Shown piece after piece: positions 50,701-60,321 of a stretch of DNA of 64,000 nucleotides. The DNA is from Oscarella lobularis (Eukaryota; Porifera; Homoscleromorpha; Homosclerophorida; Oscarellidae): positions 558,001 to 622,000 of the forward strand of contig NC_089175.1 in NCBI RefSeq assembly GCF_947507565.1, given 5' to 3'. Numbering within the stretch: the stretch's first letter is position 1; the number at the start of each line of letters is the position of its first letter. The translations under genes and the position numbers were made by a program. Below the pieces are notes generated by a model that was not told the origin of the DNA, made no database searches, and saw only the letters and a program-made list of their open reading frames with translations.

Positions 50701-51014
50701 TGGCTGGAATTTCTTTCTTAGTCAGTCAGGCTTATGGAATTGCCTTCATAGAATGATGGCAACAAAGTACGCGAACACGGTCTACTGTTTCACTGTCCTC
50801 TAACGAGCCACGCAGATCGAAGCAAATCGGTTACTACGTTGCCTTATTGGGCCATAGGGTGAGACGTAGAAAGAAATGCGTGTGTCGGAGGCCTCAAAAT
50901 ATACTGTCTAGACGTCTGGTTCACGAAAGAGAATTCTACGTGTGCTTTCAAGACTCTATCGGGTGGAGTGCAGCCGAAATGGCATTCAGGTTTGCATTCG
51001 GTGCAATGGTGTGA
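47705..51014 (+). CDS. INTU: Inturned planar cell polarity effector (CPLANE)
   Basis: Multi-exon gene. ATG 47705 (MLSASSGLSSSDSALFDP) is the first in-frame ATG; non-ATG extensions upstream are not favoured. An acidic/Ser-rich start is followed by a basic region (KKERKSRWKRLLPSALMRR), a PDZ-like domain with GDYILALNGTSVTKDIIDQV (about 48160-48660), and three longin-like segments: RLSKILLNVRGAFLTLGHMM (about 48895), SSCLFYKGYLVDSHMTDEDL (about 49645) and GLVFHYVNVDTVSGIIVAP (about 50530). The last exons give SKQIGYYVALLGHR and EFYVCFQDSIGWSAAEMAF. The matching order in vertebrates is INTU, which with FUZ and WDPCP forms the CPLANE complex that loads RSG1 and recruits IFT-A for ciliogenesis. The stop is TGA 51012-51014. 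An AATAAA lies at 51080-51085. Confidence 0.88.
48349..48368. repeat. TTAA tetranucleotide run in an INTU intron
   Basis: Short (AATT)n microsatellite within the intron after the exon encoding KTNEIRI. No function is suggested. Confidence 0.85.
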
Positions 51015-51079
51015 CCGCGTATGTGAAAGTCCTAATTAAATAATGATATAAATCTTCTGCGAAGGTCATGTTTTTTAAC

Positions 51080-51085
51080 AATAAA
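51080..51085 (+). terminator. Polyadenylation signal of INTU
   Basis: AATAAA about 66 nt after the INTU stop codon, in the convergent spacer shared with the death-domain gene. Confidence 0.6.
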
Positions 51086-51167
51086 TGTTTACCTTGCAAC
51101 GGTGAGCTACAAAAGTAAACAAAACAAAACGTGCGGAAAAAGCTATTAATTAAAAGTCACTAAAATT

Positions 51168-51563
51168 TTAGTCAACGTTGACTTCAGGCTGCACGGCGTC
51201 TACCAAATCGTCTCCAAATATTTGCGCTGCTGAAGACGTCATGCCTTCTTCCAGCATGGCCTTTATTAGGCGCCTGTTCGTTGCTTCTGCCCCGTGCTCA
51301 GCGCTCCAGTTCTCCAACATTGCAGTAGCATTGTCTCTTTTGCTTAAATAAGGCACCTCCATGTTGCTTATCTCAGGCTCTGAATAGGGTCTCGGTTCGA
51401 TTCGGCGTGCAATGTACTTCCAATTGGGAGCGATTAGGCTAGCTGCCTTCAGCTTTACTGCTCTATTCGCCTTGTAAAAAGACCCGTCGAGTTGTTCTGC
51501 AAATAAACGACTTCGAATGGCGGCGGATACAAAAGCCTTTTAGGCCATACCTTGGACACTCAT
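51168..51563 (-). CDS. Stand-alone death-domain protein
   Basis: Two exons on the minus strand (51563-51551 and 51496-51168) give 113 residues starting [17 protein letters not shown]. The body looks like one death-fold domain: [11 protein letters not shown] (helix 2 region with the conserved Trp), a middle loop [18 protein letters not shown], then [14 protein letters not shown] and [19 protein letters not shown], the pattern of helices 4-6 in death domains. Nothing else is present: no protease, kinase, TIR or membrane segment. Such proteins elsewhere act as adaptors or decoys in NF-kB or apoptotic complexes; any such role here is inference. The first exon is only 13 bases long, so an additional upstream exon is possible. 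It is head-to-head with POLR2D (34 bp between ATGs) and tail-to-tail with INTU. Confidence 0.68.
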
Positions 51564-51597
51564 TCTTGCTCCTGATCCCCCGGATAAGCAATCAAAG
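51564..51597. promoter_or_regulatory. 34-bp divergent spacer between the death-domain gene and POLR2D
   Basis: Two ATGs point away from each other only 34 bp apart. Start sites must overlap or lie within the opposing 5' exon. No TATA box. The bidirectional promoter is inferred from geometry. Confidence 0.45.
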
Positions 51598-52207
51598 ATG
51601 GCCGCTTCGTTCAATCCGCCTGGCGGCGTGCAAGAGGAAGAAGACGCTTCCGAGTTGCGCTTCGGCAAAGGTGGCGTTAGTTTTCGCACGGCAAGCATAG
51701 CGAACGTTCGTTTAGAGTTCGAAAACGCGGCAGCGCTGATCAATTCGGAAGTGCACATTCTCCTGGAGCATCGCAGGGCGCAGAAAGAGAGCGAGGACGA
51801 CGAGGAGGAGCTCTCGGACGTCTTTATGAAGACTCTGAACTACACGCAGCGCTTTAGCCGATATAATAACTCGGAAACGATAGGAGCAGTAAGGAGGTGA
51901 GCAAAAGAAAGAAAATGATGAAGAAAGGAGGGGACTCCTGTATCCCATCTTCTTAGATTGCTCGGCAGGGAACGGGGTGACGATAAGAAATTGCACAAAT
52001 TTGAACAGGCGGCTTTGGCTAATTTGTGTCCGGAAAATGGGGACGAGGCCAAGTCATTGATTCCTAGGTTAGTCACGTGTGTCTGTTCTCTGTATAATGC
52101 ATTGCATTATTTATTTATTTATTTGCAGTCTTCAAGGTAGATTTGAAGAGGGCGAGTTGCAGGAACTTTTGGACGACCTGCAAACGCATAAAAGCTTTCA
52201 GTCTTAA
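51598..52207 (+). CDS. POLR2D: RNA polymerase II subunit RPB4
   Basis: Three exons: 51598-51896, 51957-52067 and 52128-52207. The middle and end of the protein match RPB4 closely: [37 protein letters not shown], then [40 protein letters not shown] and a final THKSFQS. RPB4 pairs with RPB7 to form the stalk of RNA polymerase II, acting in initiation and RNA handling. Between the acidic N-terminus ([13 protein letters not shown]) and the conserved block there is a short stretch ([20 protein letters not shown]) longer than in the vertebrate protein and without an internal intron signal I would trust. The stop is TAA 52205-52207. CFAP96 starts 121 bp downstream on the same strand. Confidence 0.94.
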
Positions 52208-52328
52208 TTATCTCCACAGGCAATTCTAAGAAAAAAAATCGAGTTTAGCGTACATTTTCAGTACGGGCCTTCTTTTCTACTCGTTGTCGTGCCGACGGCA
52301 GATCCCCGTATCGACTCTGAAACAAAGA

Positions 52329-53654
52329 ATGGCGAAAAACGAGAAATCTGACATGGATCGCGTCGGGCTCTTTAGCGAAATGGGCTACACGACGATTGGC
52401 GATCCCTACAAGCCGCCCAATAGTCTAAGTAAGATTGAACGCGTGGAAAAACGCTTTCGCTCGATTCCAGCGTCAAAACTCGCTCTCGCAGAGCCTATTC
52501 GACCAAACGCAGGCGGCGATAAGGATCGAAAACCGATGGTCGTCGACGGCAGCAAGTCGCGCAATGCCACGCAAGCGGGATACTTCACTAAAACATTCGA
52601 TCGCGTGATGGAGGTAAAACGAAACGATTCCTCGAAAGAAAACAACACATAGTGAACTAGGGCGAAGCGTACTCGGATCCGATTAAACGACGACGTCAAA
52701 AAAGGATCGAGGAGGCGAAGAAAAACGTGGGCAAAGCCTTCGTTCCAACCAGCGGAACGAAACTGATGTAAAAAGACCTAAAGTCGGCGTGGCAAAAAAA
52801 CTAGATACAATAACTTCTAGGTCTGGCGTTGGGAGCCACTTTGGAACCCTTGGGGGTCCCATAAAGGCGTTCAGTCCGGTCACAGCTGACAAGAAACCCT
52901 ACAAATCTCCAGGAAAAAATTTCGTCAATAATCCCCCTAAAAAAGGCACGGGATCCGGGTAAGTGTTCTGTTTGGGGTTCGGGGCCTTTTTTTTCAAAGG
53001 CTTCTCTCAGATACATTGGTGTTACTATTGGCCCCAGTCAGAAATACGCGTCCGAACCGTATGATTTGACTAAGGAACTGAAACAGGTTTTAAAAAAAAC
53101 ACACGGTCTGATACTTTCTCACATGATAGAATCTCGTACTTAGAAAGAAGTGGAGGCTCATAAGAAAAAAATGAAAGGCGCCGCGTTCAAATTGAACGTA
53201 CATCCAGCCGACTGTTTCGACGCCAATCCATATAAGACAGATAAACGTAAGATAGGAAACGAAATCACTCGAAAACACGGGACCCTCTCGCCTAGCTGTC
53301 CCACCTTTCAAAGAAGAGAAAAAGACGAAAGAAGAGCTCAAACCATTCAAGCCAAGTTCACCAGCCAAAGCAGTACGTTAGGAGAAAGCAAAACAAAAAA
53401 AAATAGGATAAATAGTCTTTTTATTCTAGAGTGGAGGTATGAAGGCAGGAACGTTCGATCCCTACCCGGAGCACTCCAGCGATCCCTACGTGAAGAATCC
53501 CCCTAAGCGCAAATCGGACGACGGAGGCACGAGACCGAAAATCTTTCAACCGCCGGCGATTCCGAAGAGCACGCCAACGAAGTCAATTGTCAGTATGACA
53601 GTCAGAAAGAGCATGAATCGAAACAACTACAAAGCTGTGGCAACTACAATGTAA
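52329..53654 (+). CDS. CFAP96: Cilia- and flagella-associated protein 96 (C4orf47-type)
   Basis: Seven exons: 52329-52613, 52661-52767, 52821-52958, 53011-53086, 53144-53246, 53296-53372 and 53430-53654. The start MAKNEKSDMDRVGLFSEMGY aligns with the family's DMERIGLFSEM beginning. Further signatures are QAGYFTKTFDRVMEGEAY, KKNVGKAFVP, GVGSHFGTLGGPI, PGKNFVNNPPKKGTGSGY, KGAAFKLNVHPADCFDANPY and GGMKAGTFDPYPEHSSDPYV. This is the C4orf47/CFAP96 family, small proteins linked to ciliary axonemes and centrosomes, with little known of mechanism. Compared with vertebrates it has an extra Lys/Arg/Pro-rich segment before QAGYF. The stop codon is only 26 bp from the stop of the opposing TULIP gene, so the two 3' UTRs almost certainly overlap. 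Confidence 0.92.
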
Positions 53655-53680
53655 GAACGCAACCTTAGGCTCGAAAAATT
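53655..53680. other. 26-bp spacer between facing stop codons
   Basis: CFAP96 (+) and the TULIP-like gene (-) end 26 bp apart. Their 3' UTRs and cleavage sites must lie inside each other's transcribed region. Confidence 0.8.
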
Positions 53681-55159
53681 TCACGTTTTCTCTTCGCTCT
53701 CGCTCTCCGTCGCCGCTCGAGTCAATTTAGCGGCGATTTTCGGAAGATATTTCTTTATCACGTTATTAATGACGTCGCTTAGCGACAGAGCGTGCCGTTC
53801 CAGCGCTTGATTCGCGCTCTCGTGCAACGCCTTCTCGATGCTCTTCCGAAACCACGAAATAATCAAATTGTAAAGCCAACTCGCCTTCGTGCCGTGCGTT
53901 CTCAAGCGAAGCGTCTCGAATTTCACGGACAAGTCCAAGATATCGACGTCGGTCGTCACCTGGACGACGGCGGCGCACGTGCCCCCGAAAACGTCGACGT
54001 CGGCGAGCCCGTCGTCTTTCCAATGGGGAAAGGCGAGCTTGCGATAGGACCACTCGAAATCTCGCATCGACGCTTCGACGTTTCTGATTTCGATTGTCAA
54101 CGTATTCGTTTTCCATCGAAGCGTGACGGCGTCGCGCGGCGGCGTCGGAATGTCGAGACCGTGCAGGCGCATCGACTTCAATTCGTAGTCGATTTCGCCG
54201 ATTTTCGACTTTCGAATGCCGCGCACAATCGGCAATTCGACGGCGAGAAGCCGATCGCGAATCCACGGCACGACGGCCGCTTTCAATTCGTCGATGAATT
54301 CCTCGTTCTCGCAAAGCAATTGGGATATTTCGTCGGTCGAATTCGCGAATTTCTGCACCGTCTCCTTTCCCTTTTCGATGAGAACGGCACCGGCGTCGGA
54401 ACGTCTCACGTGTTTCACGAGCTCTTCGCCCAAATCTACCATCGTCTCTATGGCAACTCCCAAATCTTCTTCCTCCCCTTTGGCAATATTCGTCACGAGT
54501 CGTTTTCCGCCCGATACGATTTCCTTCAACTCGCGACTCGCTTTGACGTCATCGTAGACGCGCATTCCGCTCGCCATCGTCTCCGCGTCGCAGAATTTTT
54601 CGAGAACGACTTTCGCGTGCGATTTGAGTCGAGCGAACGTTTCGCTCTCCTCGAGTCGACGCAATATCGACATGGCGTCGACGAGACTCTCTTCGTCGTC
54701 GCCTAGCGACGACGGATTGTCGAAGAGTTTGCGTCCTTGCGTCAATAGAGCGATGTAGGACTCTTCCTGGCGAAAGTCTCCTAGTATGTCCACCGTTTCT
54801 TTGATTTCGTCGCTTTGGCGAATCGATTCGACCCAATCGTCGTCGTTTTCCGTTTGAATTCGATCGAGTGCGCGTCGACTCGTCGCTTTGCCTTTTTCCC
54901 AGCCGGCGACGAGTTTTTCGTTTTCGGCTAGCGATCGGAGAAGCTGTTCGGTGTCGCGGACGATCGCTTCGCCTCGGCGGCTTCCCGCCGAGACGACGTC
55001 GACGATTCGACGCCATCGCCGGATTAGATCGTCGCGTTTCAAGCGTGTCGCCAGTTTCTGGGCTTCGTCCGCCGCGTAGCACTCGTTTTCGTCGACCTTT
55101 TCCCATTCGGCTGTGTCGACGGAGGAGATCGACGACACAGCTCGATTTTCGTCGCTCAT
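53681..55159 (-). CDS. Intronless protein with a C-terminal TULIP/BPI-like domain
   Basis: One exon, 492 residues, ATG 55159 to TGA 53681-53683. The N-terminal 280 residues are helical and charged (EWEKVDENECYAADEAQKLA, LIRRWRRIVDVVSAGSRRGE, TEQLLRSLAENEKLVAGWEK). The C-terminal half looks like one lipid-binding TULIP module of the BPI/LBP type: LPIVRGIRKSKIGEIDYELK, LHGLDIPTPP, long beta-strand segments, then KASWLYNLIISWFRKSIEKA, which resembles the end of the BPI N-barrel. There is no signal peptide, so it is probably intracellular, unlike secreted BPI. The layout recalls fungal HAM1-like proteins (helical N-part plus TULIP C-part), but I cannot confirm homology by eye. Codons favour C/G at third positions. 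It is head-to-head with SRP72 (128 bp) and tail-to-tail with CFAP96 (26 bp). Confidence 0.62.
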   Translation of the reverse strand: MSDENRAVSSISSVDTAEWEKVDENECYAADEAQKLATRLKRDDLIRRWRRIVDVVSAGSRRGEAIVRDTEQLLRSLAENEKLVAGWEKGKATSRRALDRIQTENDDDWVESIRQSDEIKETVDILGDFRQEESYIALLTQGRKLFDNPSSLGDDEESLVDAMSILRRLEESETFARLKSHAKVVLEKFCDAETMASGMRVYDDVKASRELKEIVSGGKRLVTNIAKGEEEDLGVAIETMVDLGEELVKHVRRSDAGAVLIEKGKETVQKFANSTDEISQLLCENEEFIDELKAAVVPWIRDRLLAVELPIVRGIRKSKIGEIDYELKSMRLHGLDIPTPPRDAVTLRWKTNTLTIEIRNVEASMRDFEWSYRKLAFPHWKDDGLADVDVFGGTCAAVVQVTTDVDILDLSVKFETLRLRTHGTKASWLYNLIISWFRKSIEKALHESANQALERHALSLSDVINNVIKKYLPKIAAKLTRAATESESEEKT

Positions 55160-55287
55160 TTTTCTCGCGGTGTTGTGGGCGCGGTCGATACGTCATCGGT
55201 TTTAGCGTGCTCTTGTCCCCGAAGGAGTGCTCTGGTTCAACGTCAAAACCTGCATTTCTGTCGTCACTGTCTATGTGGATATCGAAA
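55160..55287. promoter_or_regulatory. Divergent promoter spacer, TULIP-like gene / SRP72
   Basis: 128 bp between two start codons pointing apart. No TATA box seen. The bidirectional promoter is inferred from spacing. Confidence 0.45.
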
Positions 55288-58200
55288 TGACTTCCGCGGA
55301 AGGACCAACCGTAGCGCAGCTTTACTCACGGTTAGACGCGTACGGAAAAAATGGCGACTACGCCACGGGCTTCAAAATAGCGACGCAAAGTAAGTCGAAG
55401 CGCAACAGACAGAAAAAGGAGTCACCTTCAAATGCACTTACGCAGTCCTACGACAATCCCCGGACGAAGCCGCGGCATTCCATTGCAAAACCGTGTGCCT
55501 AGTGCACGAGTCAAAATTCAGAGAAGCGCTGAAATCGATATCGGAGCATCCGAAAATGAGGTCCCCCCGCACAAAATCAGATTCGATCGTCTCATTCTTG
55601 CCTTTTCCCCCCATCCAGCGAATCCTTGGACCTGATAAAGGCGTACTGTCACTATCGACTCAGTAATTTGACGGAGGCGCGATCTCTGCTGGAATCGGCG
55701 CGTTCGTCTAAGTCGCTCGCTCGCGACGAGCTTCTCTGCCAAGTGGTCAGTATGAATAATAATAATAAATTGAAACATCCGTTTCTAAATTTTTAATTAA
55801 TTAATTAATTAATTATTTTTTGTAGCTTTATCGTCTCGAAGAACATGACGCCAGTCTTTCGCTGTATCAGAACTTAGTCAAACATTCTCAGGTGATTTAG
55901 CGTGCTCTTTTTATAAAATTTTGCTGATCTTCTCCTGTTTTCTGTTTCTCTAGGATGAGTACGATAACGAAAGGGAGTCGAATTTGGCAGCCGTTTTAGC
56001 GAGTGCTTGCTATGCAAAACCGACCGGTCAATTTTCCGCTTCTCAACTTCGTTCAACTACGTACGAACTGTGCTTCAACAAAGCGTGCCTTCTACTCAAT
56101 CAGAACCAGTGTGAAAGTGCACTAGAAATGTCACAGATGGCTGAAGGTGATTGCCTTTGCAGCACCAAGCCAAAGATAATGGAATCCTCTTTAGATCTAT
56201 GCCGCAAAGCTTTGCAGGAAGATCCCGTTAGAGAGATAATTTTACTAAAGAAAAATCGCTCTATAGTTTCATTTATATAGGATGTAGCTGATGAAGAAAT
56301 TGAGGATGAACTCGGAGCGATAAAGTGCGCTAAATTGAAAATATTCATTATAATCATATATAATTTATTTTTTAGAGTTCAGAGCGCCTACGCTTACCAG
56401 CAACTGGGACAGACCAGCAAAGCAGCTAAACTCTATGGGCAAGTATTGAAAACAAAGTAGGATATAGAAAACGACAGCGTTGCTCGTTTTCTAAGCAGCT
56501 TTTTAGACCTGATGACGCGTCTCTGGTCGCTGTCGCTTCAAATAACGTTATCTGTCTAAACAAGGTTTTTTGAAAAGAATTATTGGTTGTTATGGATTTA
56601 TTGATTTTTGTTCGGCTGTAGGATAGAGACTTGTTTGATTCTACTAAGAAAGCAAAAGCGCTACTCAGCAAACAGCTGAATCAGAAGCTAAACGCTAGAC
56701 AAAGAAGCGCGGTGTTTCTCAATCGTTGCCTCCTGCTTTTATACACCAATCAGGTTAAAAAAATATGAGTTTTTTGGCTTGGAAATGATTGGCGTGTAGA
56801 GTGACCAGCTCGCAAAACTCGTTACGAGTCTCGATTCCAATTCGGAGCTCCGATGTCTCATACAAGCGGCTCAGCTACACAAAGACAAAAAAGTGACTGA
56901 AGCAGCGAATCTACTTCAAGTACCGCGCACCGGCCTCTTCTCACAGTAATGCTTTTATCCTATTTCGTAATTAGAGCTATGCGAATCAGCATGGGGATCG
57001 CGCCGTTCGCGTGCAGCTCACACTGGCACAAATACACATCGCGAAAGGTATATATATATATCTATATCTATAAGTAGACAATCCACGTGACAAAATACCT
57101 GATTCCAATCAGGACAAATCAAAGAGGCGTGCGACGTTTTGAAGGGCATTCGAGAACTTCAACATAAGCCGGGGACGGTGAGTAGAAAACCGCTTCAATG
57201 TATATATGCGCGAATGATTGCGGTGCTAGGTGTCATGCCTTGTTCAGCTCTATAGTCGACTGCGCGACACTGCGTCGGCTGGCGGCGTCTTGACGGAAGC
57301 GGTGGCGCACTGGAGAAGCCAAAAAGTAGCCGCTGCACCTTCACTCTTTTATTTATAATGCGCTATTTTTGGTATTTTTATAGGCGTCTTCGTTGCCCAA
57401 TTATTTGGTTACCTTATTGCAGCATCTCGCCGCTTTCAATATCAAGCACGGTTTGTCGGAAGAAGCTGCGGCCGCTTTGGAAGAACTGAGACGGTAAATT
57501 GGGGACTTTTTGTTTGCTCTCGAGTCTATATGGTCTACAGAGAAAAGCCGAAAGATATCCACGTTTTGGCGAAGTTGATTGCTGCTTATTCTCAATTTGA
57601 CACGAAACAGGCAGAAGCGTAATAAACTGAGTCATGTCACGACGGGAAAATTACTAGGTGTTTGTTTTCTGTTCTTAGGCTTAGCGCTGATTTGCCGCCG
57701 CTGTCGTCTCGCCAATCGATTGACGTGGACGCTTTGGAAAAGGCTCCCATTGGCGTGAGGCACTTGAGGCGACCCGTGGCCACCGAATCAAAACAGGAGT
57801 ACAGTCAAAGTTCAAATCTCGACGCGTTTCTTTTGACTCAATGTGGACCGCTTTAGGCAAAGCTTACTCAGTCAAAAGAAAAAGAAGAAAAAGAAGAAGA
57901 AAGGTAGCTTTATTCACGTTTCTCCTCTCTAGAGCAATAAGAAATGTTTTCCTATAGGAAAACTTCCTAAAAACTATGACTCAAGCGTCGATCCCGACCC
58001 CGAAAGGTGGCTGCCTCGCCGAGAGCGTTCTTATTACAGAAAAAAGGGCAGATCGGCAGCAGCCGCAGCGGCTATTGGTACGAATGCTTCTGCTGATTTT
58101 TTCTTACATGGGAGATATAACCCCTGATTTTAGGAAAAGGTTCTCAAGGGGCTATGCCAGCTACGTCTGAGTAAATAGTGACAACGTCAAAGTCTACGTT

Positions 58201-58384
58201 CTATATTTATTTTTTATTTTACAGTGTGGATTTTTCAAAGGGATCGCCTTCAGCGAAGAAGCCGTCACAGTTGACAGCTCAAGTTCCCAGTCCACAAGCA
58301 TCAGGATCGTCGTCTGTGAGAGGAGCTGGACAGGCTCGAAAGAAGCAGCCGGCAAAGAAGAAAAAGAAAGGAAAAGGATGGTAA
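55288..58384 (+). CDS. SRP72: Signal recognition particle 72 kDa subunit
   Basis: Multi-exon TPR protein. ATG 55288 gives MTSAEGPTVAQLYSRLDAYG then KNGDYATGFKIATQ. The next exon (ILRQSPDEAAAFHCKTVCLV) and later LYRLEEHDASLSLYQNLVKH, YDNERESNLAAVLA, ELCFNKACLLLNQNQCESAL and KPKDIHVLAKLIAAYSQFD follow SRP72 in order. The C-terminal RNA-binding segment is diagnostic: KGKLPKNYDSSVDPDPERWL then PRRERSYYRKKG (about 57950-58050). The protein ends in a Lys-rich tail and a final GKGW before TAA 58382-58384. SRP72 binds SRP RNA with SRP68 and is needed for targeting secretory proteins to the ER. TPR helices occupy most of the length. An (AATT)n run sits in one intron (about 55793-55815). The p85-type gene begins 116 bp downstream on the same strand. 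Confidence 0.93.
55793..55815. repeat. TTAA tetranucleotide run in an SRP72 intron
   Basis: Short (TTAA)n microsatellite inside an SRP72 intron, similar to the one in INTU. Confidence 0.85.
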
Positions 58385-58500
58385 TTCATTCATTCAAAAG
58401 CGCACGTGGCATTACGCAAAGAGAAAAGTCCCAATCTGATACGGGCATCCGCATCCGGGCGACGCGATCGCCCCCTTGTGAGATTTTCTCCCGTCGCGTG

Positions 58501-60321
58501 ATGGCGGACGGCTATCGCGTCTACCGCGCTCTCTACACGTTCCAAGGTCGAACGGCGAACGAACTGAGCTTCAACGAGGGCGATTATCTCTACGCGGAAT
58601 CGGCGCAACCGGATCCAGACGGCTGGCTCCGCGGTCACACCCGAAACGGCAGCGTCGGCCTCTTTCACCAGACCTACGCCAAAGAAGAGCAGCAGCAACC
58701 GCCTCCGCTTCCTCCATTACCGCCGCGCGGTCCGCCGCGAGGTCGTCGCGTGGACAGTTTCGATTCGGCAGCCCCGTATGTCCACGCTACGGGCCGCGAA
58801 CCTCCACAACTACAGCAAAGGGCGTCGTTCGACTCGGAATACGTCACCGTGCAACGCAACTCCCACTCGCGCTATAGCAACGCGCCGTCGCCGACCACGA
58901 TGCCCATCCCGTCGCCGACCACGCCCCCATCGTCGAACATCGACGCCGTGCCGTGGTATTGGAAGACGATCACGAGCGACGAAGCGCGCGAAATGCTCGA
59001 ATCGGAACCGGACGGCGCCTTTCTCGTGCGCGACAATTCGCGCACGCCGGGCAATTACACGCTCTCCGTCAAAAAGGACGGCATCACGCGACGCGTACAA
59101 ATTCACCATCGCAACGGCATGTACGGCTTCTCCGAGCCGCTTCCGTTTCGTTCCGTCGTCGAACTCGTCGACTTCTATCGGCATCGTTCGCTCGCCGAAC
59201 ACAACGCGAGTTTGGATATTAGTCTGTGTTTCGCGAAGGAACGTCCGCAGCCTCGGACGTCGCTCAACGAACTGGAGCCGATTAATCAGCAGGAGGTCGA
59301 GGAATTGATGCAGGATCTTCGTCAGTGCACGGACGAGTGCGATCGGCTCAATAAGGAGTATCATCGCAAGGTGGACAATTTGAGTCGACTCGGCGACGAT
59401 TTGACGAATATGAATCGACGCGCGGCGACGTATCGGATCGTCGTGAATACGCTCGACGAGCAGGAGTCGACGTTGCAGAACAATCGCGTTCACGTCATGT
59501 CCGATTTGATGCACGAGCTCGTGATGAATCTGCGTCTGATAAGCGAGCGCAAGCGCTCGGCGATGGAAGCGCTCGCGACGATCGAGAGTCAAATGCGCAC
59601 GCTCGAGTTCGATCGCGACGGCTTGACGACGGAGACGGAGGAGCTCAAGTTGCGCGTGATGGAGAAGACCGATTTGAAGGCGCAGATTATGATGGATCTC
59701 GGCGACTATCGCGTCACGCCCGACATCATCAAACGACGTCTCTTCGCGTTGAGAAAAGCCGACAAGGATATACAGATGGAGGATCGGATGATGAAGCAGC
59801 GACGAGCGAGCTACGTGCCGCCGCCCGAGGAGGAGGAGGAGACGACGCAATTGGAAGACGTCTATTACGACATCTACGGAACGACGCAGGAGATTTTGCG
59901 CGACGAAGAGGACGCCGATTGGCTGATCGAGATGGATCGCGAGCAGTCGAATCGATGTCTGTCGAGCTGTTCGGACGGGACGTTTCTCGTTCGACCGCGA
60001 CCGAATGCGTCGCCGAGCGATCGGCATCAGTATACGCTCGTTATATCGTTTCAGGGGCAGGTGAATCATATCAAGGTTCTGTGCGAAGACGGCTGGTTCG
60101 GTTTCACGGAGGGCAGTTGCAGTTTCAGTACGCTGCGCGACTTGGTGAGGCATTATCAGACGACGTCGTTGCATCAGCACAATAAAAAATTGACTATCAC
60201 ACTCGAAACGCCCTATAACAGGTATGCTCGCGGTGGTAGTGGTGGTGGTGGTGGTGACGTCGCGAGTCCGGGTGGTGGCAGCGTGGGGGGTAGTGGTGCC
60301 AGTGCAGGCGTGTACTATTAG
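58501..60321 (+). CDS. PIK3R1: Class IA PI3-kinase regulatory subunit, SH3-nSH2-iSH2-cSH2, no RhoGAP-like domain
   Basis: Single exon of 606 residues, ATG 58501, TAG 60319-60321. Domains: SH3 at about 5-60 (YRALYTFQGRTANELSFNEG, DGWLRGHTRNGSVGLF); a Pro-rich stretch (PPPLPPLPPRGPPRG); nSH2 at about 154-248 (WYWKTITSDEAREMLESEPD, GAFLVRDNS, YGFSEPLPFRSVVELVDFYR); a long coiled-coil inter-SH2 region at about 265-475, which in this family clamps the p110 catalytic subunit; cSH2 at about 478-575 (GTFLVRPRPN, GFTEGSCSFSTLRDL). It ends in a Gly/Ser-rich tail. Vertebrate p85 has a BH/RhoGAP-like domain between SH3 and nSH2, while p55/p50 lack both SH3 and BH; this protein has SH3 alone. It would recruit PI3K to phosphotyrosine proteins at membranes. 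The reading frame is open upstream to the SRP72 stop, but ATG 58501 begins the SH3 directly. No introns, unlike both neighbours. The assignment to PIK3R1/2/3 as a group is firm, not to one paralogue. Confidence 0.92.
   Translation: MADGYRVYRALYTFQGRTANELSFNEGDYLYAESAQPDPDGWLRGHTRNGSVGLFHQTYAKEEQQQPPPLPPLPPRGPPRGRRVDSFDSAAPYVHATGREPPQLQQRASFDSEYVTVQRNSHSRYSNAPSPTTMPIPSPTTPPSSNIDAVPWYWKTITSDEAREMLESEPDGAFLVRDNSRTPGNYTLSVKKDGITRRVQIHHRNGMYGFSEPLPFRSVVELVDFYRHRSLAEHNASLDISLCFAKERPQPRTSLNELEPINQQEVEELMQDLRQCTDECDRLNKEYHRKVDNLSRLGDDLTNMNRRAATYRIVVNTLDEQESTLQNNRVHVMSDLMHELVMNLRLISERKRSAMEALATIESQMRTLEFDRDGLTTETEELKLRVMEKTDLKAQIMMDLGDYRVTPDIIKRRLFALRKADKDIQMEDRMMKQRRASYVPPPEEEEETTQLEDVYYDIYGTTQEILRDEEDADWLIEMDREQSNRCLSSCSDGTFLVRPRPNASPSDRHQYTLVISFQGQVNHIKVLCEDGWFGFTEGSCSFSTLRDLVRHYQTTSLHQHNKKLTITLETPYNRYARGGSGGGGGDVASPGGGSVGGSGASAGVYY

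Noticed and set aside
51394-51403. GGTTCGATTC resembling a tRNA B box
   Set aside because: No matching A box or cloverleaf around it, and it lies inside the death-domain coding exon.
58810-60180. 456-codon open frame on the minus strand opposite the p85-type gene
   Set aside because: It is a shadow of a GC-biased coding exon. The plus strand encodes recognisable SH2 domains, and the minus reading is low-complexity Arg/Leu/His-rich without a family match.
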